A DNA stretch of 64,000 nt from Serinicoccus profundi (GCF_008001015.1 NZ_CP042862.1:1674001-1738000), one strand, 5' to 3'. Shown: positions 43,573-54,021, numbered from the stretch's first letter. Translations and numbers: made by a program. Notes: generated from the letters alone by a model not told the origin.

Positions 43573-45587
43573 TCACGCGTCGACCCGGGGCCGCGGCACC
43601 CCGGTGACGATGTCGAGGTCGAGGGTGGTCGAGGTCGCGAGGACGGTCAGCGCCCGCGAGCGGGTGCGGCCCGAACCGTGGTCGACCGCGGTGAGGACGT
43701 AGCGCCCCGGCGGCGGCAGCCCGACCTCGTAGTAGCCCTCGGCGTCGGTGTGCGCGGTCGCGACGAACTCCCCGGAGTGCTTGATGAGCGAGACGAGCAC
43801 CTCCCCCAGCGGCGCGCCCTCGTCGAAGACGTGCCCGGACAGCAGCAGCCGCCGCGTCATCGTCACGTCCTCCTCGTGCCCGACCGAGAGGTCGACGAGG
43901 CAGGACTGCGGCGCCCAGCCGTCGGCCGACACGACGAGGAGGTAGGCCCCGGGCTCGGGCAGCGCGAGGGTGTAGCGGCCGTCGTTGTCGGTGCGGCCCC
44001 AGTCGATGTGGGTGCCGTCGGGGCGCAGCACGGTCGTCACCGCCTGGCGCAGCGGTCCGCCCCGCGGTCCGACCACGCGGCCGCGGACGAGCAGCTCGGG
44101 CAGGTCGCCCATCCCGTGCTTGACCTCGGTGCGCTCCCCGGCCGGCCCCGACGCGACGCCTGGCTCCTCGACCTGCGCCCGCTGCGGCCGACGGATGAAG
44201 GCGGCGATGAGCCCGCCACCCAGTGACGCCGCGGCGCCGGCCCAGAAGATGAGCTGGTATGCCTCGAAGCTGGGCGCCAGCTCGCCGCTGGCGGTGGCGG
44301 TCATCGAGGCGGCGAAGACGGCTGCGACGAGCGCGGACGCCGAGGAGGTGCCGAGCGAGCGCAGCAGCGTGTTGAGGCCGTTGGCCGACGCGGTCTCGGT
44401 GATGGGCACGGCCCGCATGATGAGCGTGGGCATCGCGGCGAAGGCGAGCGCCGTGCCGAGCGAGGCGATGCTGGAGGTGATGACGACCTCGAGCACGCTG
44501 CGGTGCAGCAGGGAGCGGCCGACGAAGCCGACGGCGATGGTGATCGCCCCGGCGATGAGCACCGCCCGGGCGCCGTAGCGCCGGATCATCCCCGCCGAGA
44601 CCGGGGACATCGCGACCATGAGCAGGCCGCTGGGCAGCAGCACGAGCCCCGTCGCGACCACGGACAGGCCGAAGCCGTAGCCGGCATCTGCACCTGCTGC
44701 GCCGAGGTGAGGAAGTTGGCGAACATCGCGAAGCCGATGAGCACCGAGGCCGCGTTGGTGAGCAGCACGGTGCGCCGCATGGAGGTGCGGATGTCGACGA
44801 GCGGCTGGCCGGTCCGCAGCTCCCACGGCACCCACGCGGCGAGCACGAGCCCGGCACCGACGAGCAGGCTGAGCGTCAGCGGCGAGGACCAGCCCCACGT
44901 GCCGGCCTTGCTCACGGCGAGCAGGAAGCCGGTGAGCGCGAGCGAGAGCAGGGCGGCGCCGAGGTAGTCGAAGCGGCCCCGGGTCTTGACCGTCGACTCG
45001 GGCACGACGAGGTAGACGGCCACGAGCATGACGACCGCGAAGCCACCGGAGACGTAGAACAGCGCGTGCCAGTCGAGGTTGTCGTAGATCACGCCGGCGA
45101 GCGGCATACCGATGGCGCCGCCGATGCCCAGGGTGGCCGACATGAGGGCCACGCCGGAGCCGACCCGGTCGGCGGGGAGGTGGTCGCGCATGATGCTGAT
45201 CCCGACCGGCACCAGGCAGGCCCCCAGCCCGCTGAGGCCGCGCCCGAGCAGGACCAGCGCCAGCTCGCTGCTCAGCGCGGAGACGATCGACCCGGCGATG
45301 ACGGCCCACATGCACACGATGAGCAGCAGCCGCTTGCCGAACATGTCGGCGAGGCGGGAGACGATCGGGGTGCCGACGGCGGCGGTGAGCAGCGTCACCG
45401 TGACGAGCCACGAGGCGTTGTCGCTGGTGGTGTCGAGGATCTCCGGGAAGTCCGGGAGCAGCGGCAGGACGAGCGTCTGCTGGAGCGAGACGAGCGTGCC
45501 GCACAGCGACAGGACGATGATGATCGCCGTGGTCGGGGTGGTGGGTGCGGACGCCGGTGTGGTCTTCTCGCCCGCAGCAACTGCCAT
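43573..45587 (-). pseudogene. MFS transporter fused to two carboxypeptidase-regulatory-like domains, frameshifted near 44688
   Basis: Residues about 25-300 of the first frame (start 45587) form the N-terminal helices of a drug-type MFS permease (SRLADMFGKRLLLIV is motif A-like). The frame breaks after SAQQVQMPA; a second frame resumes at GYGFGLSVVATGL and adds the last helices, then two carboxypeptidase-regulatory-like beta-sandwich domains (VRGRVVGPRGGPL..., LSGHVFDEGAPLG...). One missing G in ATGCCGGCTAC would repair it. An exporter with this tail is unusual in the middle of a Pup locus. TAGGGT lies seven bases before the ATG. Confidence 0.8.
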
Positions 45588-45634
45588 GCGGCAAACCCTA
45601 CGCCTGCGCCCTCGCGGCGGCGGAGGGTGGCGGC

Positions 45635-47275
45635 TCAGCGCTCCCCGAGATCGACCGAGCGGCCCGGCTGGGTGCCGGACGCGTCGCCGACGAGGGTGCG
45701 GATGTAGGTGATCCGCTCCCCCTTCTTGCCCGACACCCGCGCCCAGTCGTCCGGGTTGGTGGTGTTGGGCAGGTCCTCGTTCTCCTTGAACTCATCGAGG
45801 TAGGCCTGCTCGAGGTGCCGCTCGCGCAGCCCCTCCTCGCCGTGGGTGAGCAGGTCCTTGATCGCCAGCTTCTTGGCGCGGTCCACGATGTTGTGCACCA
45901 TCGCCCCGGAGGCGAAGTCGCGGAAGTAGAGCACCTCCTTGTCACCCCCGGCGTAGGTCACCTCGAGGAAGGCGTTGGCCGGCGACACGGCATACATCCG
46001 CTGCACGACGCCGTCGATGAGCGCGGCGACGGTCGCCTCGCGGTCCTGCCCGTGCGCGGCGAGCGCGCTGGGGTGCAGGGGTATGCCGGAGGTGAGGTAC
46101 TTGGAGAAGATGTCGCGGGCGCCGTCGGCGTCGGGGCGCTCGATCTTGATCTTCACGTCGAGGCGGCCGGGGCGCAGGATCGCCGGGTCGATCATGTCCT
46201 CCCGGTTGGAGGCGCCGATGACGATGACGTTGTCGAGCCGCTCGACCCCGTCGATCTCGGCGAGCAGCTGCGGCACGATCGTGGTCTCCACGTCGGAGGA
46301 CACCCCCGAGCCCCGGGTGCGGAAGAGCGACTCCATCTCGTCGAAGAAGACGACCACCGGGTCGCCCTCGGCCGACTTCTCCCGCGCCCGCTGGAAGATC
46401 ATCCGGATGTGCCGCTCGGTCTCCCCGACGTACTTGTTGAGCAGCTCGGGGCCCTTGATGTTGAGGAAGTAGCTGCGTGCGCCGCCCGCGGTCTGCCCCT
46501 TCTGCTCGGCCGCCTGCCGGGCAAGCGAGGCGGCGACCGCCTTGGCGATGAGAGTCTTGCCGCAGCCGGGAGGGCCGTAGAGCAGCACGCCCTTGGGCGG
46601 GCGCAGGTCGTGGGTCTCGTAGAGCTCGGCGTGCAGGAAGGGCAGCTCGACGGCGTCCCGGATCTGCTCGATCTGCCCGGTCAGCCCACCGATGTCGGCA
46701 TAGGAGATGTCGGGCACCTCCTCGAGCATGAGCTCGGTGACCTCCGGGCGCTCGATCCGCTCGGTGACGAAGCCGCTGCGGGAGTCCAGCAGCAGGGCGT
46801 CCCCGACCCGCACCGGCGCGTCGGCGAGCGACCCGGCACGCCGCGCGATCCGCTCGTCCTCACCGCGCACGAGCACCGTGAGGCGACCGTCGTCGAGCAC
46901 CTCCTTGCAGGTGACGACGTCACCGGCGCGCTCGTAGTCGGCGACCCCGACGATCGCCTGGGCGTCGTTGAGCAGCACCTCGCGCCCGGGCCGCAGGTCA
47001 CCGGTGTCGACCTCAGAGGAGATCTGGGTGCGGATCCGCCGCCCGGACAGCGAGACGTCCGCGGTGCCGTCGCCGACGAGGCGCAGCACGAGGCCCATGG
47101 TGAGCGGCGGCGAGGCGAGCGCGTCGAGGTCCTCGCGCAGCCCCACGATCTGGGCCTTGGCGCTCTTGAGCGTCGTCGTCAGGGCGTCGTTCTGCCCCTT
47201 GAGGTCGCTGACCCGCCCGCTGAGCGACTGCACCTGCTGCTCGAGGTGGCGCTCCCGTGAGGTGGCCTCGCTCAT
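45635..47275 (-). CDS. arc: Proteasome-associated AAA ATPase (ARC/Mpa)
   Basis: A 546-residue AAA+ unfoldase. An N-terminal coiled coil (about 5-50) binds Pup; OB domains follow (about 60-180); the ATPase has GPPGCGKT (Walker A) and [11 protein letters not shown] (Walker B), plus the pore region [20 protein letters not shown]. It unfolds pupylated proteins. The C-terminus is ...[13 protein letters not shown] and lacks the QYL docking motif of mycobacterial Mpa. It is shorter than M. tuberculosis Mpa (609). Overlaps trmI by four bases. Confidence 0.94.
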   Translation of the reverse strand: MSEATSRERHLEQQVQSLSGRVSDLKGQNDALTTTLKSAKAQIVGLREDLDALASPPLTMGLVLRLVGDGTADVSLSGRRIRTQISSEVDTGDLRPGREVLLNDAQAIVGVADYERAGDVVTCKEVLDDGRLTVLVRGEDERIARRAGSLADAPVRVGDALLLDSRSGFVTERIERPEVTELMLEEVPDISYADIGGLTGQIEQIRDAVELPFLHAELYETHDLRPPKGVLLYGPPGCGKTLIAKAVAASLARQAAEQKGQTAGGARSYFLNIKGPELLNKYVGETERHIRMIFQRAREKSAEGDPVVVFFDEMESLFRTRGSGVSSDVETTIVPQLLAEIDGVERLDNVIVIGASNREDMIDPAILRPGRLDVKIKIERPDADGARDIFSKYLTSGIPLHPSALAAHGQDREATVAALIDGVVQRMYAVSPANAFLEVTYAGGDKEVLYFRDFASGAMVHNIVDRAKKLAIKDLLTHGEEGLRERHLEQAYLDEFKENEDLPNTTNPDDWARVSGKKGERITYIRTLVGDASGTQPGRSVDLGER

Positions 47276-48288
47276 GCGTCCTCCCCCGGCTGCTCGCCGG
47301 TCACCCGATCGGCGGTCGCCGTGGCGTCCCGCCGGGTGCGGCGCAGCTTCTTGTCCGACACCGGCCGCTCACCGAGGTCGGCGGCGCTCCACTCCCCGGT
47401 CGCCGCGACGTAGTCCTCGCCGTGGGCGCCCGGTGCGGGGCGCTTCTTGCGCAGGTGGGCCTCGGTGGCCGGCGCGAGGCGGCGCAGGACGATGAGGAAG
47501 CCGGTATGCCCGTGCATCCGGTGCTCGGGGCGCACCGCCAGACCCTCGAGGTGCCAGCCGCGGTTCATCGACTCCCACGCCGTGGGCTCGGTCCAGCCGC
47601 CGGCGGCGCGGGCCGCCTCCGCCACCCGGGACAGCTGGGTCGTCGTCGCGACGTAGCAGATGAGCACTCCGCCAGGGGCGAGCGCCTCGGCGACCACCTC
47701 CAGGCAGTCCCACGGGGCGAGCATGTCGAGCACGACGCGGTCCACGGAGCCGGGCTCCACGGCCTGCGGCAGCGCGTCCACGAGGTCGCCGACGGTGACG
47801 GTCCACGCGGGGTGGTCCTCGCCGAAGAAGGCGCGGGCGTTGGCGCGGGCGATGTCGGCGAAGTCCTCGCGCCGCTCGAAGCTCAGCAGCCGCCCGCGCT
47901 CCCCCACGGCGCGCAGCAGCGACAACGACAGCGCCCCGGAGCCGACCCCCGCCTCGACCACGGTCGCGCCCGGGAAGATGTCGGCATACGTGACGATCTG
48001 CCCGGCATCCTTGGGGTAGACGACCTGCGCACCACGCGGCATCGACAGGACGAAGTCGGAGAGCAGCGGGCGCAGCGCGAGGTAGTCGGCGCCCGAGGAG
48101 TGCCGGATCACCGAGCCGTCGGCTGCCCCGATGAGGTCGTCGTGCTTGAGGTGACCGCGGTGGGTGTGGAACTCCTTGCCGTCCTCGAGGGTGATGGTGT
48201 GCATCCGGCCCTTGGGGTCGGTCAGCTGCACGCGGTCGCCCGCCTGGAAGGGTCCGCGCCGCATGTCGGCGCCCGTCGGCCTGCTCAC
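47272..48288 (-). CDS. trmI: tRNA (adenine-58-N1)-methyltransferase
   Basis: A 338-residue SAM-dependent enzyme that makes m1A58 in the T-loop of tRNA. Recognised by the N-terminal beta domain ([15 protein letters not shown]) and the SAM motif [18 protein letters not shown], with later [13 protein letters not shown] and a C-terminal extension. This gene upstream of arc is standard in Actinobacteria. GTG start; TAGACT (48295-48300) six bases upstream includes the stop TAG of the site-2 protease gene. Confidence 0.93.
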   Translation of the reverse strand: MSRPTGADMRRGPFQAGDRVQLTDPKGRMHTITLEDGKEFHTHRGHLKHDDLIGAADGSVIRHSSGADYLALRPLLSDFVLSMPRGAQVVYPKDAGQIVTYADIFPGATVVEAGVGSGALSLSLLRAVGERGRLLSFERREDFADIARANARAFFGEDHPAWTVTVGDLVDALPQAVEPGSVDRVVLDMLAPWDCLEVVAEALAPGGVLICYVATTTQLSRVAEAARAAGGWTEPTAWESMNRGWHLEGLAVRPEHRMHGHTGFLIVLRRLAPATEAHLRKKRPAPGAHGEDYVAATGEWSAADLGERPVSDKKLRRTRRDATATADRVTGEQPGEDA

Positions 48289-48297
48289 CGGGTCAGT

Positions 48298-49398
48298 CTA
48301 CGAGCGGGGCTCGGCGAGGTCGCGGGTGCTCACCACGCCCCACGGTCGACCCTGCTCGTCGAGGAGGGCGACGACGCCGGAGCCCGAGCTGCGCATCACC
48401 TCGATGACGGCGTCGAGACGAGCCTGGGGCGACATCGGCACCGCCCACCCGGGAGGCAGCCGGACGGCCACGGCGGCGACCGGGGTGCTGGCCCACGCCT
48501 CCCGCGGCACCTCCTGCAGCGCCGGCGGGTCGACGAGGCCGTCCGGAGACCCGTCGGGGCCGATCACCACCCACAGCGGGTGCTCGGCCCAGGGCACGGT
48601 ATGCAGTCTCGCGTCGGAGGCGACGACGCCGGGGCGGTGCGCGGTGTCGGCGAGCGTCCGTCGGGAGGCACGCGCCCCCGTCCGACCGGAGCGGATCGCC
48701 TGGCTCGCGCCCTGCCAGAGGAAGGCGCCGATGAGCACGACCCAGACCGCCCGGGTCCAGGGCACCCGCTCCCCCTGCAGCACCGGCGGCAGCAGCACCG
48801 CGATGGCGACGAGCACGACGACGAGTCGGCCGGTCCAGCCCGCGACCATCGTGCCGAGGTGCCGGTTGCCGCTGACCTTCCAGACGAGGGACTCCAGGAG
48901 GAAGCCGCCGTCCAGCGGCAGGCCAGGGATGAGGTTGAAGACGGCCACGAACGAGTTGGCCCAGGTGAAGGCATACGCGAGCAGCAGCGGGACCCCCGTC
49001 GTGTCGAGCGCGCCCATGAGCCACCACCCGAGCAGGGCCAGCACGCCGTTGGCGAGCGGGCCGACGACGGCGACCGCCGCGCTGCGGCCCGGGGTGCCGC
49101 CGGCCCCGTCGTGCGCGGTGTGCCCGCCCCAGAAGTCCGCGACGATCCGGGAGACACCGAAGCCGACCCGTTGGGCGACGAGCGCGTGCGCCGCCTCGTG
49201 CGCCAGGACCGACGCGAGGAGCAGCACGACGAAGGCGAGGGCGACGACATAGCTCCACGGCCCGAGCTCGGGCAGGATGCGGTCCACCGTCGGTCCGAAG
49301 AGCCCGACCATGAGGGCCGCGACGAGCACCCAGCTCCGGCCGAGGTAGATCGGGATGCCGGACAGGGTGCCGATGCGCCACCCGGGTGATCGATCCAT
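48298..49398 (-). CDS. Site-2 protease-family metalloprotease (M50) with CBS domains
   Basis: A 366-residue intramembrane protease with about six helices. HEAAHA (metal-binding HExxH) in LAHEAAHALVAQRVG and the late NLIPGLPLDGG (third ligand Asp) are present. The C-terminal 120 residues resemble a CBS pair. It may cleave membrane-bound regulators. TACGCT six bases before the ATG. Shares a 23-base divergent promoter with the RecB-like gene. Confidence 0.9.
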   Translation of the reverse strand: MDRSPGWRIGTLSGIPIYLGRSWVLVAALMVGLFGPTVDRILPELGPWSYVVALAFVVLLLASVLAHEAAHALVAQRVGFGVSRIVADFWGGHTAHDGAGGTPGRSAAVAVVGPLANGVLALLGWWLMGALDTTGVPLLLAYAFTWANSFVAVFNLIPGLPLDGGFLLESLVWKVSGNRHLGTMVAGWTGRLVVVLVAIAVLLPPVLQGERVPWTRAVWVVLIGAFLWQGASQAIRSGRTGARASRRTLADTAHRPGVVASDARLHTVPWAEHPLWVVIGPDGSPDGLVDPPALQEVPREAWASTPVAAVAVRLPPGWAVPMSPQARLDAVIEVMRSSGSGVVALLDEQGRPWGVVSTRDLAEPRS

Positions 49399-49421
49399 GG
49401 CCCGAGCGTAGAGTGCCGCGC
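49399..49421. promoter_or_regulatory. Overlapping divergent leaderless promoters
   Basis: Only 23 bases separate the two start codons. Minus -10 TACGCT (49405-49410) and plus -10 TAGAGT (49409-49414) share the central TA. Each -35 must lie in the other gene's coding sequence. Confidence 0.6.
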
Positions 49422-50249
49422 ATGGAGGCGGTCACGGAGCACTACACCCGGGCCCTCTCCCCCTCGCGGGCGGCCGACTTCATGCAGTGCCCGCTGCTCT
49501 ACCGCTTCCGGGTGGTGGACCGGCTCCCCGAGCCGCCCAGCGCGGCCGCAGCCCGCGGCACCCTCGTGCACGCCGTGCTCGACCGGGTCTTCGACCTCCC
49601 GGCCGAGCGACGCACGCTGCAGGCGGCGGCCGGTCTGGTGCCCGGCGAGTGGGACCGCCTCGTGCAGGCTGAGCCCGAGCTGGCCGAGCTCGCGCTGGAG
49701 GAGACCTGCGGCGGGGCGGACGAGCTGCTGAAGAGCTGGTTCTCCCTCGAGGACCCGACCCGGTTGCAGCCGGCCGAGCGCGAGCTCTACGTCGAGGCCG
49801 ACCTCGACGGCCTGGTCATCCGGGGGTATGTCGACCGGCTCGACGAGGCCCCGGACGGACGGCTGCGGGTCGTGGACTACAAGACCGGCCGCGCGCCGTC
49901 GGAGACCTTCGAGGGCCGCGCGCTCTTCCAGCTGAAGTTCTACGCCCTCGCCCTGTGGCGCAGCCGCGGCGTGCTGCCGACCCGGTTGCAGCTGGTCTAC
50001 CTGCGCGACCGGACCATGCTGTGGATCGACCCGACCGAGGCCGAGCTGCTGGCCACCGAGCGCAAGATCCAGGCGCTGTGGGCCGCCATCGAGCAGGTCG
50101 CGACGAGCGGCGACTGGCGCCCGCGCCGGGGCCGACCATGCACCTGGTGCGCCCACCAGCACGTCTGTCCCGCCTGGGGCGGCACGCCCCCGCCGTTGCC
50201 GGAGGGTGCGACGGCGCTCGCGCTCGACCCGCGGTCAGCCGCGGGGTGA
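49422..50249 (+). CDS. RecB-family PD-(D/E)XK exonuclease
   Basis: A 275-residue nuclease like the Cas4/AddB nuclease domain. ARGTLVHAVLDRVF, the ERELYVEADLDGLVIRGYVDRLD strand with the catalytic Asp, and RVVDYKTGR (D-x-K) are the PD-(D/E)XK core. Cysteines in MQCPLLYRFR and CTWCAHQHVCPAW could hold a 4Fe-4S cluster. It has no helicase domain. No CRISPR array is near. ATG at 49422 has TAGAGT seven bases upstream. Confidence 0.88.
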   Translation: MEAVTEHYTRALSPSRAADFMQCPLLYRFRVVDRLPEPPSAAAARGTLVHAVLDRVFDLPAERRTLQAAAGLVPGEWDRLVQAEPELAELALEETCGGADELLKSWFSLEDPTRLQPAERELYVEADLDGLVIRGYVDRLDEAPDGRLRVVDYKTGRAPSETFEGRALFQLKFYALALWRSRGVLPTRLQLVYLRDRTMLWIDPTEAELLATERKIQALWAAIEQVATSGDWRPRRGRPCTWCAHQHVCPAWGGTPPPLPEGATALALDPRSAAG

Positions 50250-51101
50250 CCCGTCGTCCCGGCGGCGGAGGTAGCGCTCGAACTCCTTGGCGATCGCGTC
50301 GCCCGAGGCCTCCGGCAGGTCGGCGGTGTCCTGGGCCTCCTCGAGCTGACGGACGTAGTCGGCCACCTCGTCGTCGGTGGCGGCCAGGTCGTCCACCCCA
50401 CGCTCCCAGGCCCGCGCGGCCTCGGCGAGCGCGGTGTCGTCGATGACGCAGTCGAGCAGCTCCTCGAGCTGCCCCAGCAGCGCGAGCGAGGCCTTGGGCG
50501 AGGGCGGGCCCCCGGCGTAGTGCGGCACCGCCGCCCAGCACGAGAGCGTGGGCAGGTCGTGCTGGCGTCCCTCGTCGGTGAGGACCCCGACGATCCCCGT
50601 GGGGCCTTCGTAGGTGCTGCGCTCGATGTCCTCGCTGCCGGCGAGCAGCTCGGTGTCGTCCGAGCTCACGCTGATCGGGATGGGTCGCGTGTGCGGCACG
50701 TCGGCGAGCAGCCCGCCGAGGACGACGAGCAGCTGCGCGTCGCGAGCCAGGAGGTAGTCCAGCAGGTCGCTGGCGAAGGTCCGCCACCGCACCGAGGGCT
50801 CGATGCCCAGCACGAGCAGGACGTCCCGGCCCAGCGGCGTGCCGCGGGCGAGCATGACCCGCGTCGTGGGCCAGCGGATCATCCGACGGCCGTCCACGGT
50901 GAGGACCTGCGGGCGGTTGACCTGGAAGTCGTAGTAGTCCTCGGGGTCGATGGCGGCGACCACCTCCGCCTCCCAGACGGTGGCGAGGTGCTCCACCACG
51001 CTGGAGGCGGACTCCCCGGCGTCGTTCCAGCCCTCGAAGGCGGCGATGACGATCGGGTCGCGCAGCTCCCCGGTGTCCTGCAGCTCGATCACGGGCCTCA
51101 C
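50235..51101 (-). CDS. PAC2-family protein
   Basis: A 288-residue protein of the proteasome-assembly-chaperone-2-like family. IVIAAFEGWNDAGESASSVVEHLA and the later VGVLTDEGRQHDLPTLSCWAAVPHYAGG blocks are typical of the actinobacterial members. Its presence without a 20S proteasome here suggests it is not a proteasome chaperone in this organism. GTG start; ends overlap the convergent RecB-like gene by 15 bases. Confidence 0.88.
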   Translation of the reverse strand: MRPVIELQDTGELRDPIVIAAFEGWNDAGESASSVVEHLATVWEAEVVAAIDPEDYYDFQVNRPQVLTVDGRRMIRWPTTRVMLARGTPLGRDVLLVLGIEPSVRWRTFASDLLDYLLARDAQLLVVLGGLLADVPHTRPIPISVSSDDTELLAGSEDIERSTYEGPTGIVGVLTDEGRQHDLPTLSCWAAVPHYAGGPPSPKASLALLGQLEELLDCVIDDTALAEAARAWERGVDDLAATDDEVADYVRQLEEAQDTADLPEASGDAIAKEFERYLRRRDDGSPRG

Positions 51102-51162
51102 CTCTCCACTCGACAGCCACGCCGTTGGTCCAGCCTAGTCGGCCTCCTCTAGCGTGGGGCAG

Positions 51163-51903
51163 GTGACGCGCCACCCCGAGCCCCGGACCGATGACCTCGA
51201 CCTGCCCGCCGCTGTCCTCTGGGACATGGACGGCACGATCGTGGACACCGAGCCGTCCTGGATCGCCGAGGAGTACCTCCTCGTCGAGGAGGCCGGCGGG
51301 AGGTGGTCGCAGGAGGACGCCCACGACCTCGTGGGTCAGGACCTGCTCACCTCGGCCGGGATGATCCTCGAGCGCACCCCCGTGCAGGGCGACCCGGAGC
51401 AGGTGGTGCGCCGCCTGCTGGAGGGCGTCGTGGCCCGCACCCGGGCGCACGTGCCCTGGCGGCCCGGTGCCCGCGAGCTGCTCGCCTCGCTGCGGGCCCA
51501 CGGGGTGCCGTGCGCGCTGGTGACGATGTCGTGGAACGAGCTCGCGGACGTGCTCGTGGAGCAGCTGCCGCCCGGGACCTTCGACACCGTCGTCACCGGC
51601 GACCAGGTGAGCCGCGGCAAGCCCGACCCGGAGGCCTACCTCGAGGCGGCACGGCGCCTGGGGGTCGACCCGGCCCGCGCCGTCGCGATCGAGGACTCCC
51701 CGACCGGTGCCACGTCGTCGACCGCCGCGGGGGTGCCGACGCTGGTGGTGCCTCATACCGTCGCCGTGCCGAGCATCCCGGGGACGATGCAGGTGGGCAG
51801 CCTGGCGGGTCTGGAGCCCGCCGACCTGGCGCAGGTGGTGCGCTCGCTCAGCTCAGAGCTGCACCCCGAGCAGCGCGTCGACGGCGTCGACGACGAGTCC
51901 TGA
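51163..51903 (+). CDS. HAD-superfamily hydrolase
   Basis: A 246-residue HAD phosphatase of the beta-phosphoglucomutase-like subfamily. Motif [13 protein letters not shown], motif II VTMSWNE, motif [22 protein letters not shown] and AIEDSPTG are intact. The substrate is unknown. The GTG at 51163 has TAGCGT (51150-51155) seven bases upstream; GTG 51154 is possible. Its last 51 bases overlap mshC, convergently. Confidence 0.9.
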   Translation: MTRHPEPRTDDLDLPAAVLWDMDGTIVDTEPSWIAEEYLLVEEAGGRWSQEDAHDLVGQDLLTSAGMILERTPVQGDPEQVVRRLLEGVVARTRAHVPWRPGARELLASLRAHGVPCALVTMSWNELADVLVEQLPPGTFDTVVTGDQVSRGKPDPEAYLEAARRLGVDPARAVAIEDSPTGATSSTAAGVPTLVVPHTVAVPSIPGTMQVGSLAGLEPADLAQVVRSLSSELHPEQRVDGVDDES

Positions 51904-53130
51904 GGCGGGCTCGCCGGCGGCCACCGTGGTGGCCCAGTCGTCGACGGCGTCCAGGGCGCCGGGGGTGTCGAGGTCGTCGGCGAGGCGCTCGCGCATCCGC
52001 TGCAGGGTCGTGCTCCCGAGCTCGGTGACCGACTCGTGCGCCGCCATGTCGGCCGCGCGCCGCCAGAGGTCCAGCCGCTCCCCCGCCTCGCGCAGGATGT
52101 CCTCGGTCCACTCCCAGTCGGTCCGGTAGTGCTGGGCCAGGAGGGCGAGCCGGATGGCCATCGGGTCGACGCCGGCGGCGCGCAGCCGGGAGACGAGGAC
52201 GAGGTTGCCCTTGCTCTTGCTCATCTTCTCGCCGTCGAGGCCGACCATCGCCTGGTGGACGTAGGCCTGGGCGAAGCAGTCGTCACCGCACAGGGCGGCG
52301 GCCTGCACCGCGCTCATCTCGTGGTGCGGGAAGACGAGGTCGGTCCCGCCGCCCTGCACGTCGAAGGCCCGGCCCAGGTAGCGCTGGGCGATCGTCGAGC
52401 ACTCGATGTGCCAGCCGGGTCGTCCCTGCCCGAGGCCGGCGCCCGCCCAGTGCGGCTCCCCGGCACGCCCGGCACGCCACAGGAGCGGGTCGAGGGGGTC
52501 CCGCTTGCCGGCCCGGTCGGGGTCGCCGCCGCGGTCGGCGAAGACGTCGAGCATCTGCTCCCGGGTCCACCCGGAGACCGCGCCGAAGCTGGGTTGGGTG
52601 GACAGGTCGAGGTAGACGTCCTGGCCGCTGGCCCCGTCGGCGAGCGCCTCGTCCTCCGGCACCGGGACGAGGTATGCCGTGCCCGCCGCCAGCAGCTGCT
52701 CCACCGCACGCACATCGTCGGGGATGCCCTCGACCGCTCCGACGTAGTGGTCCGGCGGGAGGACCCGCAGGGCCTCCATGTCGGCGAAGAAGAGGTCGAT
52801 CTCCCGGGCGGCGAGGTCCTCCCACGCGATCCCGTCACGCTCCGCACGCTCCAGGAGCGGCTCGTCCACGTCGGTGACGTTCTGGACGTGGGTCACGGCG
52901 AGGCCGGCGTCGCGCCAGGCGCGCTGCAGGACGTCGAAGGTGACGTAGGTCGCGGCGTGGCCGAGGTGGGTGGCGTCGTAGGGGGTGATGCCGCAGACGT
53001 AGAGGCGGGCGGTGCCGTCCTGACCGGCGACGGGGACGACCCCTCCGCTCGCGGTGTCGTGGACACGCACGGGGCTGTCGTCGTGCTCGATCGGCAGCCG
53101 GGGCACAGCGGTGGTCGACCAGGTCTTCAC
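51853..53130 (-). CDS. mshC: Mycothiol ligase MshC (cysteine--GlcN-inositol ligase)
   Basis: A 425-residue class I aminoacyl-tRNA-synthetase-like ligase. [17 protein letters not shown] carries the HIGH-type motif and [10 protein letters not shown] the KMSKS motif; the [14 protein letters not shown] zinc/cysteine region is present. It joins cysteine to GlcN-inositol in mycothiol synthesis, the main low-molecular thiol of Actinobacteria. GTG start with TAGGCT six bases upstream. Confidence 0.94.
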   Translation of the reverse strand: MKTWSTTAVPRLPIEHDDSPVRVHDTASGGVVPVAGQDGTARLYVCGITPYDATHLGHAATYVTFDVLQRAWRDAGLAVTHVQNVTDVDEPLLERAERDGIAWEDLAAREIDLFFADMEALRVLPPDHYVGAVEGIPDDVRAVEQLLAAGTAYLVPVPEDEALADGASGQDVYLDLSTQPSFGAVSGWTREQMLDVFADRGGDPDRAGKRDPLDPLLWRAGRAGEPHWAGAGLGQGRPGWHIECSTIAQRYLGRAFDVQGGGTDLVFPHHEMSAVQAAALCGDDCFAQAYVHQAMVGLDGEKMSKSKGNLVLVSRLRAAGVDPMAIRLALLAQHYRTDWEWTEDILREAGERLDLWRRAADMAAHESVTELGSTTLQRMRERLADDLDTPGALDAVDDWATTVAAGEPASGLVVDAVDALLGVQL

Positions 53131-53189
53131 GTCGGGAGCCTAACCGTCGACCCCGCGCCGCCCCGCATCCGCCCACCCGGGGCGGGGCG

Positions 53190-54020
53190 TCACCAGAGCG
53201 GCCAGGGCAGCGGGTAGCGCTCGGCCGGCGGGTCGGGGTAGAGACCCGCGGTCCGCAGGTCCCCCACCCGTGCCCGCAGCGCCGCGATCTCCCCCGTCGA
53301 CAGCAGCTCGGACAGGTCCTCGCGCAGGCGGGAGCCGTCGTCGGCCAGCGACTCCTGCAGGCGCGCGAGCCGGGCGTCGTCGGCCGGGGCGAGGGGGGCG
53401 CCGGCGAAGCCCCACAGCACCGTGCGCAGCTTGCCCTCCTCGTGCAGGCTCACCCCGTGGTCGAACCCCCGCAGCCGGGAACGGGTGTCGCGGGTGAGGT
53501 GCGCGGCCTTGCGGTCGGCGTTGTTGAGGACGACGTCGAGCGCGGCCACGGTGCGCAGCCCGGGGTCGTCGGCGTGGGCGACGACCAGCGCCTGGCCTTG
53601 CTCGTCCTCGGCCTGGACGACAGGGCACCAGCCCTCGGGGAGGTCCTCGGGAGCCATGACGTCGACGAGACCGGCGGTGGGGTCGGCCAGCCGCTCGGGG
53701 TCCTGCTCGACCCACCACTGCAGCGAGCCCGGCCCGAGCGGTCCGTCGCGCAGCACGGTCGGTGGGACGACGTCGAAGTCTCCGGCGCGGGAGATGAGGT
53801 AGGCCGCGACCTCGCGGGCGGCCAGCGTCTCGGGCGGGAAGTCGTGCAGCGGGCGCTCACCCTTGGTCGGCTTGTAGACGGCGCGGTGGCCGGTGGGCTG
53901 GCCGTCGTGCCGGCTGTCGGTGAGGTCGACGAGGAGCGTGAGGTTGGACGCCTGGGTGAGCACGCCGACCGGCTCGATGGTCAGGGTGCGCAGCAGCTCC
54001 AGCGCCGCGTCGTCGTGCAC
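53190..54020 (-). CDS. SCO1664-family protein (PI3/4-kinase-like)
   Basis: A 276-residue actinobacterial protein with a remote phosphatidylinositol-kinase-like fold. Recognisable are GVLTQASNLTLLVD, the AVYKPTKGERPLHDFP segment with a potential ATP-binding lysine, and RGFDHGVSLHEEGKLRTVLWGFAG (DHG). Substrate unknown. GTG start one base after the DUF3090 stop. It belongs to the conserved mshC-DUF3090-phosphatase cluster. Confidence 0.87.
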   Translation of the reverse strand: MHDDAALELLRTLTIEPVGVLTQASNLTLLVDLTDSRHDGQPTGHRAVYKPTKGERPLHDFPPETLAAREVAAYLISRAGDFDVVPPTVLRDGPLGPGSLQWWVEQDPERLADPTAGLVDVMAPEDLPEGWCPVVQAEDEQGQALVVAHADDPGLRTVAALDVVLNNADRKAAHLTRDTRSRLRGFDHGVSLHEEGKLRTVLWGFAGAPLAPADDARLARLQESLADDGSRLREDLSELLSTGEIAALRARVGDLRTAGLYPDPPAERYPLPWPLW

Positions 54021-54021
54021 G

